Positions 1-5,868 of a DNA stretch of 6,650 nucleotides are shown one piece after another. The stretch's first letter is position 1, and each line of letters opens with the position of its first letter. Below the pieces are notes generated by a model. The model was not told the DNA's origin. It did no database searches and worked only from the letters and a program-made list of their open reading frames with translations. This stretch comes from Hyphomicrobiales bacterium. GTDB taxonomy: Bacteria > Pseudomonadota > Alphaproteobacteria > Rhizobiales > Rhizobiaceae. The position numbers and the translations under genes were made by a program. The stretch spans positions 1-6,650 of the forward strand of contig JAATGD010000023.1 of NCBI GenBank assembly GCA_015654965.1. Reading direction: 5' to 3'.

Positions 1-1068
1 ATTGTCGAGCGTGTTGCCGCCAGTCATTTCACCGAAGCGATGGGCGAGGCGGCCATTGCCCGCGAAGTCGAACTGGCCAATTCCTATGGCATCACCGCCT
101 TTCAGGATGCGGCATCGGTACAGCCCGTTCTGCAGGCGCTGACAAGTCTCGACAAAAAGAACAAGCTGACGGCGTGGGCTGTCACATCCCTTCCCTGGAT
201 CGAACCTTCGTTCATGTTCGGTCTTTCCGGTGATGAATTTCTCGCCGCTCGGGAACGCTATCGCACGCATCATGTGCGACCGAATTTCACCAAGATTTTT
301 CTCGATGGCGTGCCCGGCGCGCGTACGAGCGCATTTTACGACGCCTATATCGATGATGACAGCTACCCCCGCGGCCACCGGGGCGAAACGCTCGTAAGCT
401 ATCCCGATCTGGTCAGATACATAGACAAGTCGGAAACGCTCGGCATGGGTCTGAAAATTCATTGCACCGGAGATTACGCCGTCAGCGAAATGCTGGATGC
501 CGTGGAAGCCGTGCGCTATTTCAGAGGCCCGGCAAAGGTGCTGCATCATATCGCCCATGCCAGCTATATCCGACCGCAGGATATAGAACGCTTTGCAAAG
601 CTTTCCGTCGTCGCCGATCTCTGTCCGATGATCTGGTATCCGACCACCTTCCTCGAAGGCCACAAGGAAGCGATGGGCGAAGAACGGGCAACACGGTTCT
701 GGCCTATTGCCGATCTGCACAAATCCGGTGCGCTTCTTGCCGGTGGTTCCGACTGGCCGGTTATCCCCGTACCGGATCCATGGACCGGCATTGAAGGAAT
801 GGTAACGCGCCAGAATCCATCCGGTGCATTTCCCGGCATTTCATTATGGCCGGAACAGGCCATCGATCTCGAAACGGCGATCAGGATATTCACACTCAAT
901 TCCGCGATAGCTATGGGCATCGACGAGCAGACCGGATCGATAGAGCCCGGCAAATCCGCAGACCTGATCATTCTCGACCAGAATGTTTTCGACGTTCCCG
1001 CCGACCAGATCGCCGACACCAGGGTTCTGGCCACCTATTTTGAAGGACGCGTCGTCTATCGGCGCTAG
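1..1068 (+). CDS. Amidohydrolase, YtcJ-like Amidohydro_3 family (3' part, 5' end off window)
   Basis: Metal-dependent hydrolase of the amidohydrolase superfamily, probably cytoplasmic, acting on a C-N bond of an unidentified substrate. The frame is open from base 1, so the ATG at 40 is internal; 355 codons are visible. YtcJ-type proteins are usually about 530-600 residues, so roughly the first third, including the N-terminal HxH metal motif, lies upstream. Visible hallmarks in order: TKIFLDGVPGARTS (Lys codon at 292), IHCTGD with a candidate metal-ligand His (codon 460), HHIAHAS (His codons near 544-556), GGSDWPV with the catalytic Asp (codon 751), and the C-terminal segment TLNSAIAMG...GSIEPGKSADLIILD that closes the small beta domain. 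IHCTGD replaces the more common HAIGD form. The TAG stop is formed by the first bases of the repeat that follows. The family is clear; substrate and gene name are unknown. Confidence 0.9.
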   Translation: MVERVAASHFTEAMGEAAIAREVELANSYGITAFQDAASVQPVLQALTSLDKKNKLTAWAVTSLPWIEPSFMFGLSGDEFLAARERYRTHHVRPNFTKIFLDGVPGARTSAFYDAYIDDDSYPRGHRGETLVSYPDLVRYIDKSETLGMGLKIHCTGDYAVSEMLDAVEAVRYFRGPAKVLHHIAHASYIRPQDIERFAKLSVVADLCPMIWYPTTFLEGHKEAMGEERATRFWPIADLHKSGALLAGGSDWPVIPVPDPWTGIEGMVTRQNPSGAFPGISLWPEQAIDLETAIRIFTLNSAIAMGIDEQTGSIEPGKSADLIILDQNVFDVPADQIADTRVLATYFEGRVVYRR

Positions 1069-1120
1069 AGCGGTTCCGGTTTTAACGCAATCGTCGGAAC
1101 CGCTCTAAGTTTTTGTTTTT
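1066..1120 (+). terminator. Intrinsic terminator of the amidohydrolase, contributed by repeat copy A
   Basis: A 13-bp perfect stem (left arm 1066-1078, right arm 1095-1107, 16-nt loop) is followed after AG by a T-rich tract, TTTTTGTTTTT, at 1110-1120. The amidohydrolase stop codon TAG is the base of the left arm. Stem strength and T-tract fit a Rho-independent terminator reading rightward, which would separate amidohydrolase transcription from the transporter operon. The long loop is a little unusual. Confidence 0.7.
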
Positions 1121-1171
1121 ACGCATTATCCTTTGCCAAAACCGCTTCGCAGTTTTGGCTCAAATGCTCTA
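1066..1171 (-). repeat. Palindromic mosaic repeat, copy A (Bru-RS-like)
   Basis: A 106-bp element made of two hairpin modules joined by an A/T-rich linker. Read on the minus strand it aligns without gaps to the copy at 5736-5841, with about 63 of 105 positions identical by hand count. Its ends are perfect 6-bp inverted repeats (TAGAGC / GCTCTA). Module 1 pairs 1123-1127 with 1163-1167 and 1135-1142 with 1152-1159. Module 2 pairs 1066-1078 with 1095-1107, a 13-bp perfect stem. The linker at 1108-1122 is T-rich on the plus strand. Size and architecture agree with the Bru-RS palindromic repeats known from Brucella; that assignment is from memory and unverified. The element fills most of the gap between the amidohydrolase and the transporter operon. 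Confidence 0.85.
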
Positions 1172-1223
1172 GCTCGCAAAGAAACCTATCCCGTTCCATG
1201 ACGGGCAAAGAAAAGGGAACGCC
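1172..1223 (+). promoter_or_regulatory. Short leader of the transporter operon with small hairpin and RBS
   Basis: These 52 bases are all that lies between repeat copy A and the binding-protein start. They hold a small hairpin, CCCGT (1190-1194) with ACGGG (1201-1205) and a 6-nt loop, then a Shine-Dalgarno-like AAGGGA at 1213-1218, five bases before the ATG. I see no convincing -35/-10 pair here, so the promoter is either non-canonical, inside the repeat, or further upstream. The hairpin is short and could be chance; no riboswitch is recognisable. Confidence 0.35.
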
Positions 1224-2405
1224 ATGCACTCGATCCGAAATCTTCTCCTCGCCGGCGCGGTAATGCTGTCTGGCGCATGGGCCTTGACCGGGCAGGCCCC
1301 GGCTGCCCCATCCTGCGAAGGCGGTCCAATCCAGATCGGCGCGGTTTCCACGGTAACAGGCATCGTCGATTTTTCCGACTCACCCAAAGCGGCGGCTGCG
1401 GTTTTCGATCAGTTGAATAAAACGGGGGGGATCAATGGCTGTAAAATCGAATACACCATTGCCGATGACAAGGGGGACCCACAAGTCGCCGCGCAATCTG
1501 CGCGCGATCTGATCGACAATAAATCTGTCGTCGCACTGTCCGGCAGTGCGAGCCTGCTTGATTGCGCTGTCAACGCCGCCACTTACAATCGCAATGACGC
1601 TCTGGCGATACAGGGTGTCGGTGTCGATCCGCTATGTTTCAATGCCCCCAGTATCGCCCCCGTCAATGTCGGTCCTTATACATTGACCACAGCCCTGCTT
1701 GACTATGCGGCCAAAAATCTGGGTGCTCAGAAACTATGCGCCTTTTTCATCGTCATTGGCGGCACGCAGGAAGCCTATGCCGCTGCCGTCTCGCGCTGGG
1801 AAACCATCAGCGGCAACAAGATCGTTCTCAGCGACATGACCTTGCCCGCGCAAGGCGATCTCACCCCCTATCTCATCAAGGCGCGTGATGCGGGTTGCGA
1901 CACCGTCCTGACCAATCAGGTCGAGCCGGGTGTCGTGCAATGGGTGAAGACCGCCGATGCGCAGAAGATTTCCGGCATCAACTGGCTGTTTCTTGCTCCC
2001 GGCTATACGGAAGGCGTTGCGAAGGTGCTCGCCGATAGCAGCCAACCGATCTATATCGGCACCGAATGGGAGCCTTATACCGAGGCCAGCGACGCCAATG
2101 CCGACTGGATCAGGACCATGGATGCGGCGGGACTCCCAAAGACCGCTTTCTCGCAAGGCGGATTTCTCGCCGCAAAAATACTGATCGATACCATTGCCGG
2201 TATTGACGGCGAGGTCACGCGCGACAGCGTGACGACGGCGCTCAGGCAAGGCAAGGCATATGATAACGCAATGGCGGGCAGTCCTTATGTCTTCGGTGAC
2301 GCCAAAGCGCATGCGCCCATGCAAGCCACCAAGGTGATGCAGCTGGAAGCAGGCAAATGGACCGTGAAAACCAATGACTGGTTCTCTCTGCCCCCGACTG
2401 ACTGA
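1224..2405 (+). CDS. ABC transporter periplasmic binding protein, LivK/Peripla_BP_6-like
   Basis: Solute receptor of a branched-chain-amino-acid-type (HAAT family) importer, 393 residues, a normal length for the family. The start is supported by AAGGGA at 1213-1218 and by an immediate Sec signal peptide: positive start (MHSIRN), hydrophobic core about 7-22, and a likely cleavage after QAPA at residue 27. There is no proper lipobox before Cys31, so a soluble periplasmic protein is expected. The mature protein opens with IQIGAVSTVTG and continues with the family pattern AAAAVFDQLNKTGGINGCKI, DDKGDPQVAAQSARDLI and VVALSGSAS. QGGFLAAKILIDTI near residues 310-324 is typical of the C-terminal part. 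Six cysteines (31, 73, 114, 138, 172, 225) follow the signal peptide, more than the single disulfide pair of E. coli LivJ/LivK. A run of seven G lies at 1424-1430. First gene of the operon; ligand unknown. Confidence 0.92.
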   Translation: MHSIRNLLLAGAVMLSGAWALTGQAPAAPSCEGGPIQIGAVSTVTGIVDFSDSPKAAAAVFDQLNKTGGINGCKIEYTIADDKGDPQVAAQSARDLIDNKSVVALSGSASLLDCAVNAATYNRNDALAIQGVGVDPLCFNAPSIAPVNVGPYTLTTALLDYAAKNLGAQKLCAFFIVIGGTQEAYAAAVSRWETISGNKIVLSDMTLPAQGDLTPYLIKARDAGCDTVLTNQVEPGVVQWVKTADAQKISGINWLFLAPGYTEGVAKVLADSSQPIYIGTEWEPYTEASDANADWIRTMDAAGLPKTAFSQGGFLAAKILIDTIAGIDGEVTRDSVTTALRQGKAYDNAMAGSPYVFGDAKAHAPMQATKVMQLEAGKWTVKTNDWFSLPPTD

Positions 2406-2456
2406 TTTCAGCGCAATATGCCCACATTCATTGAACGGGTGTTGCCCCACTGCTTC

Positions 2457-2460
2457 GGAG
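2457..2460 (+). promoter_or_regulatory. Ribosome binding site that decides the LivH-like start
   Basis: GGAG lies eight bases upstream of the ATG at 2469. The in-frame ATG at 2418 has no purine-rich site before it and would add 17 residues (MPTFIERVLPHCFGVPA) that do not resemble a LivH N-terminus. The start at 2469 is therefore preferred. Confidence 0.7.
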
Positions 2461-2468
2461 TTCCAGCT

Positions 2469-3338
2469 ATGAGTTCTCTTCTTACAGCCGCAGTCGCCGG
2501 ATTATCGGCGGGTGGTGCTTATGCGATCCTTGGCGTATGCGCCATCTTCACCTATCGGCTGGTCGCCGTGGTGAATTTTACAGGCGCCACAATTGGCGCC
2601 ATAGGAACCTTCGCCATGGTCACATTATTTGAAACAGGCCTGCCGCTAGCCCTGGCCGTGACCCTTGGCATGCTGGTTGGCGTTCTGGCGAGCGTGTTGA
2701 TCGGCCTGGTCATGACCATATGGTTTGCCAGCGCCAATGCCTCCACCAAAGCGGCGGTCACGGCAGCGCTGCTTGTGGGCATCATAGCGCTGGGTCTGCG
2801 TTTCACGGGTGGCCAGCATCCACATTATTTTCCGTCCGTGGTGCCCGGCTCGGCCTTCCGGCTCGCGGGCGTGGAAGTGACATGGGCTGCCGTCACGACG
2901 CTCCTGCTCGCCGCCGCCTTCACCATTGCAACAGAACAGTTCCTTGCCCGCACACGTACGGGTCTGCAGCTGCGCGCACTGTCGCAACGCCCCATGGCCG
3001 CCGAACTCATCGGCATCCGCGTCCGTCTTCTGGCAATTGGCGTATGGGCAGTGACCGGTGCAGTTACATCCTTCGCCCTGATGGTAATCGCGCCATTGCG
3101 GTCCCCCGACTTTTCCTCCCTCAGCCTTCTGGTGGTGCCGGCACTCGCCGCCGCCCTGATCGGTGCATTTTCGAGCTTTCGCATCGCACTCATCGGAGGT
3201 GTGATGATCGGCATGCTGGAAGGAATGGTCAGCGCAATGGGCGTTATCAGTCAATATCGCAGCACCGTTCCGTTTCTGGTCATTCTGGCCGTCCTTATGT
3301 GGTCACAACGAGGAGCCCGCTGGGATGAAGCACGCTAG
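2469..3338 (+). CDS. livH: Branched-chain-amino-acid-type ABC permease, LivH-like
   Basis: Inner-membrane permease subunit, 289 residues from the ATG at 2469, the usual LivH size. The N-terminus MSSLLTAAVAGLSAGGAYAILG and the following YRLVAVVNFTGATIGAIGTF match the LivH pattern of a first helix followed by the segment that ordinarily reads NFAQGE; here the corresponding stretch is NFTGAT. Hydrophobic stretches fall at about 5-25, 34-55, 59-86, 95-111, 137-156, 185-208, 219-236, 239-258 and 266-278. RTGLQLRALSQRPMAAELIGI (163-183) is the cytoplasmic coupling-loop motif that contacts the ATPases. It starts 63 bases after the binding-protein stop and overlaps the next gene by 14 bp, so it is co-transcribed and probably translationally coupled. 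Symbol by family only; leucine transport is not proven. Confidence 0.9.
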   Translation: MSSLLTAAVAGLSAGGAYAILGVCAIFTYRLVAVVNFTGATIGAIGTFAMVTLFETGLPLALAVTLGMLVGVLASVLIGLVMTIWFASANASTKAAVTAALLVGIIALGLRFTGGQHPHYFPSVVPGSAFRLAGVEVTWAAVTTLLLAAAFTIATEQFLARTRTGLQLRALSQRPMAAELIGIRVRLLAIGVWAVTGAVTSFALMVIAPLRSPDFSSLSLLVVPALAAALIGAFSSFRIALIGGVMIGMLEGMVSAMGVISQYRSTVPFLVILAVLMWSQRGARWDEAR

Positions 3339-5037
3339 TTTTCGCGCCGCCATTATCGCTCTCTCGCTTGCGGTGCTTGGCGCACTCGCTCTGATCCTGC
3401 TGCCCAAATACTGGCTATTCCTGATTACCGCTGTCTTCATCGTCGGCATCGCATTGCAAAGCCTTGGTCTGGTGACCGGTCGCACGGGCATGATTTCGCT
3501 CTGCCAGATGTCTTTTGCCGGCGTAGGCGCCTGGGCAACCGGATATCTCAACCTGATTGAAGCGCCCGGCGGGCTGATCGTCTGGGTACTGATCGGCGGC
3601 CTTTGCGCGGTGCCGGTCGGCATTGCAATCGGCCTGCCCGCCCTACGCTTGCGCGGCATCAATCTTGCCATCGTCACACTTGGCTTTGCTGCCGCCTTCG
3701 ACACGGTTCTGGCGACGATCACATTTCCGGGGCAGACAAGTTTTACACAAGTGGTCCGTCCGGACGCCTTTGCCTCCGATCAGGGCTATTTTCTTCTGGT
3801 GCTGCTGTTTTACGCGATCATCGCCGCCTTGCTGGAATTCATCAACCATTCACGGCTTGGCTCTTCATGGCTCGCGGTGCGTTATTCGGAACGCGCCGCT
3901 GCGGCCAACGGCATCAGTGTCCCTCGCGCCAAGCTCAGCGCTTTTGCCATCAGCGCCTTTATTTCCGGGATTTCCGGCGGTCTTCTTGCGGGCTATCTCG
4001 GCACACTCGTCTCTGAAAACTTTTCAATGATGCAGTCGCTGGCGCTGTTTGCCGTTGCCACCATGACGGGCGCGCATTTCACGATGGGGGCAATCATCGG
4101 CGGCATTCTCATCGTGCTGTTTCCCGAGCTTCTGCGCCGTATCAACCTGCCGCAGGATGTCGGCAATGTATTCTTTGCACTCGGAGCCGTGCAGGCTCTA
4201 TCGACCGGAGAAACAATTGCCGAAACATGGGCACGGCTCGGACGCAAGCTGTTCTCCCGCGAAGAGAAACAATCCGTACCATCCAGTGCATATTCCCTGC
4301 CGGAAGCCAGGCCGCAGGGTAGCGGCACGGTCCTTGAGGTGCGCGATCTGACCGTTCGCTATGGCGCGGTGACGGCACTGGATGGGGTCAATCTCGCCGT
4401 TCCGGCAGGCGCCGTCATCGGTCTGATCGGACCAAACGGCGCTGGCAAATCCACATTGGTCGATGCCATAGCAGGCTTTCTGCCCCGTTATGACGGTTCA
4501 GTCCATCTGAACGGACAAGCGCTCGAAGCACTTTCAGCCGCATCCCGCGCACAAACAGGCGTTCGCCGTACATGGCAGACCACACGCATTGCGCCGGAAC
4601 TACGCATTGGTGAATATATGCGGCTTGCCGCAGGTCCCATCGGCGAGCGCGAACTCGAAAGCCTGCTGGCCTGGTTCGATTGTCCCGGTCCCGATACGCT
4701 CATTGCATCCGTCGATGTGGGAACACGACGCCTGATCGATGTGGCAGGCGTGGTCGCCTCACGCGCACCCGTCATCCTGCTCGATGAGCCAGCCGCCGGT
4801 ATTTCCTATGACGAGGCGCTGAAGCTCGGCCAGCGTATCGCCGCCATCCCCGCAACATTCGGCAGTTCAGTGCTTCTGATCGAACATGACATGGATCTTG
4901 TGCGCAAGGCCTGCTCGTCGATCACGGTCCTCGACTTCGGCCGTGTCATCGCCAGCGGTGAAACGGCCGAAGTCCTGGACCGGCCGTCTGTCCAGAAGGC
5001 CTATATGGGTATAGATTTTGAAGAGGCTGCCGCATGA
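3325..5037 (+). CDS. LivM-LivG fusion: ABC permease plus ATPase in one chain
   Basis: A 570-residue fusion. Residues 1-300 are a LivM-type permease: N-terminal helices, GRTGMISLCQMSFAGVGAWA (52-71), GLPALRLRGINLAIVTLGFA (103-122), and the coupling loop GSSWLAVRYSERAAAANGI (179-197). Residues 301-335 are a polar linker. Residues 336-570 are a LivG-type ATPase: Walker A GPNGAGKST (369-377), Q-loop RTWQ (Gln418), Walker B VILLDEP (483-489, Glu488) and the H-loop IEHDMDLV (His521). The ABC signature, normally LS/AYGQQ, is replaced by VDVGTRR (463-469), and the helical region before it is short. The start has GAGGAG at 3310-3315, nine bases upstream. Permease-ATPase fusions of this kind are, from my knowledge, seen in other Rhizobiales transporters. 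The stop overlaps the next start as ATGA. Confidence 0.92.
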   Translation: MKHASFRAAIIALSLAVLGALALILLPKYWLFLITAVFIVGIALQSLGLVTGRTGMISLCQMSFAGVGAWATGYLNLIEAPGGLIVWVLIGGLCAVPVGIAIGLPALRLRGINLAIVTLGFAAAFDTVLATITFPGQTSFTQVVRPDAFASDQGYFLLVLLFYAIIAALLEFINHSRLGSSWLAVRYSERAAAANGISVPRAKLSAFAISAFISGISGGLLAGYLGTLVSENFSMMQSLALFAVATMTGAHFTMGAIIGGILIVLFPELLRRINLPQDVGNVFFALGAVQALSTGETIAETWARLGRKLFSREEKQSVPSSAYSLPEARPQGSGTVLEVRDLTVRYGAVTALDGVNLAVPAGAVIGLIGPNGAGKSTLVDAIAGFLPRYDGSVHLNGQALEALSAASRAQTGVRRTWQTTRIAPELRIGEYMRLAAGPIGERELESLLAWFDCPGPDTLIASVDVGTRRLIDVAGVVASRAPVILLDEPAAGISYDEALKLGQRIAAIPATFGSSVLLIEHDMDLVRKACSSITVLDFGRVIASGETAEVLDRPSVQKAYMGIDFEEAAA

Positions 5038-5738
5038 CCCGTTTTTCAGTTCAATCCCTGCAGGTCGATCGCTCCGGCATTCCGGTTCTTCACGGTATGG
5101 ATCTGCAGGTCCAAAGCGGTGCAATCAGCGTGTTGCTCGGCTCCAATGGTGCAGGAAAAACGACCCTTCTGGAAAGTCTGTCAGGTATTATACCCGCTCG
5201 GGCCGGATCAATCAGCCTCGATGGCACCGAACTCACCAGATTGAGGCCGGGCCTGCGGGCAAAAGCCGGGGTGAGCCATGTCGAACAGGGGCGCACCGTT
5301 TTTTCGGACATGACGACGGAAGAAAACCTCAAGGTTTCCCTGCACCCGGCCGCATATCTGGACGAAGCTTATACATTGTTTCCCGAGCTTCTTCAGCGGC
5401 GCAATGTCAAAGCCGGTATGCTTTCGGGAGGCGAGCAGCAAATGGTGGTCATCGCACGTTCCATCGTCAACCGGCCGAAAGTCATGCTGATCGATGAAAT
5501 GTCGTCCGGTCTGGCGCCTGTCATCGTCAGTCGTCTCATGCGGGCTGTGAGAACGCTCGCCGATAATGGTATGGCTATTATTCTGGTGGAACAGTTTGCG
5601 GCTCTGGCGCTGTCCATCGCCAATCATGCTTACGTGTTGCGCCGCGGGCAGATCGTCTATGACGGCAGCAGCGAAGTGCTCGCCCGGGACCCTGCCCTGC
5701 TGCACAAGCTTTATCTGGACGACTTTGCCGTCATCTAA
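5034..5738 (+). CDS. livF: Branched-chain-amino-acid-type ABC ATPase, LivF-like
   Basis: Cytoplasmic ATPase subunit, 234 residues, normal for LivF. Motifs: Walker A GSNGAGKTT (36-44, Lys42), Q-loop EQGRTVF (Gln85, the LivF-type sequence), canonical signature LSGGEQQ (130-136), Walker B VMLIDEMSSGLAP (150-162, catalytic Glu155). The H-loop position carries Gln187 (ILVEQ) in place of His, as in LivF proteins generally. AAGAGG at 5021-5026 lies seven bases before the ATG, which overlaps the previous stop (ATGA), so translation is probably coupled. It would pair with the LivG half of the upstream fusion. The TAA stop is formed at the junction with repeat copy B: its T is the first base of the element's TA end. 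Confidence 0.93.
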   Translation: MTRFSVQSLQVDRSGIPVLHGMDLQVQSGAISVLLGSNGAGKTTLLESLSGIIPARAGSISLDGTELTRLRPGLRAKAGVSHVEQGRTVFSDMTTEENLKVSLHPAAYLDEAYTLFPELLQRRNVKAGMLSGGEQQMVVIARSIVNRPKVMLIDEMSSGLAPVIVSRLMRAVRTLADNGMAIILVEQFAALALSIANHAYVLRRGQIVYDGSSEVLARDPALLHKLYLDDFAVI

Positions 5739-5841
5739 AGCATGTCGCGGAAAAGTGGGAACCGGTTTTCCGTCAACGACATGCGCAAAAACAAATAGTT
5801 AAAGCGCGTCGTGTGAGTCCTATTAATCGCGTCGCGCTTTA
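5736..5841 (+). repeat. Palindromic mosaic repeat, copy B (Bru-RS-like)
   Basis: A 106-bp element with the same two-module plan as the copy at 1066-1171 but in opposite orientation. Ends are perfect 6-bp inverted repeats (TAAAGC / GCTTTA). Module 1 pairs GCATGTCG (5740-5747) with CGACATGC (5777-5784), and inside it CGGAAAA (5748-5754) with TTTTCCG (5766-5772). The linker GCAAAAACAAA (5785-5795) is nearly identical to that of copy A. Module 2 pairs 5799-5808 with 5833-5842. The motif GCATGTCG...GGAAAAGTG...GGTTTTCC is a pattern I know from many Rhizobiales intergenic regions. It fills the convergent gap between the transporter and the peptidase. Confidence 0.85.
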
Positions 5842-5842
5842 A
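5787..5842 (-). terminator. Probable terminator of the P1-family peptidase, contributed by repeat copy B
   Basis: On the minus strand the 10-bp stem TTAAAGCGCG / CGCGCTTTAA (5833-5842 with 5799-5808) is followed by a T-rich stretch (complement of 5787-5800, containing TTTGTTTTT). It lies 27 bases beyond the peptidase stop. Rightward, from the transporter side, the hairpin at 5740-5784 is followed by A-rich rather than T-rich sequence, so it is a poor intrinsic terminator in that direction. Confidence 0.5.
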
Positions 5843-5868
5843 CAGCGGCAATAACCAGACCCGGATCA

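Noticed and set aside
40..42. ATG at 40 as the start of the amidohydrolase
   Set aside because: The frame is open from base 1 and the visible protein lacks the N-terminal metal-binding third of the family, so the true start is off the window.
1066..1171. CRISPR repeat, tRNA or riboswitch in the intergenic regions
   Set aside because: The structures are accounted for by the two-module palindromic repeat. There are no spaced direct repeats, no cloverleaf with a CCA-type acceptor end, and no recognisable aptamer core.
1305..1316. Lipoprotein cleavage site at Cys31 of the binding protein
   Set aside because: The residues before Cys31 (A-P-S) do not make a lipobox and a better signal peptidase I site (A-P-A) lies just before.
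1734..2450. Long minus-strand open frame (238 codons) opposite the binding-protein gene
   Set aside because: It is antisense to a clear binding protein with a signal peptide. Its translation is rich in His, Arg and Gly, has no recognisable domain, and looks like a shadow of the GC-rich coding frame.
2418..2468. In-frame upstream ATG that would lengthen the LivH-like permease by 17 residues
   Set aside because: No Shine-Dalgarno sequence precedes it, while GGAG is well placed before the ATG at 2469 and the LivH family N-terminus begins there.
4225..4335. Possible frameshift or sequencing error joining separate livM and livG genes
   Set aside because: The frame runs on without interruption through a polar linker into a complete ATPase start, and such fusions are known in related bacteria, so a genuine fusion is more likely.
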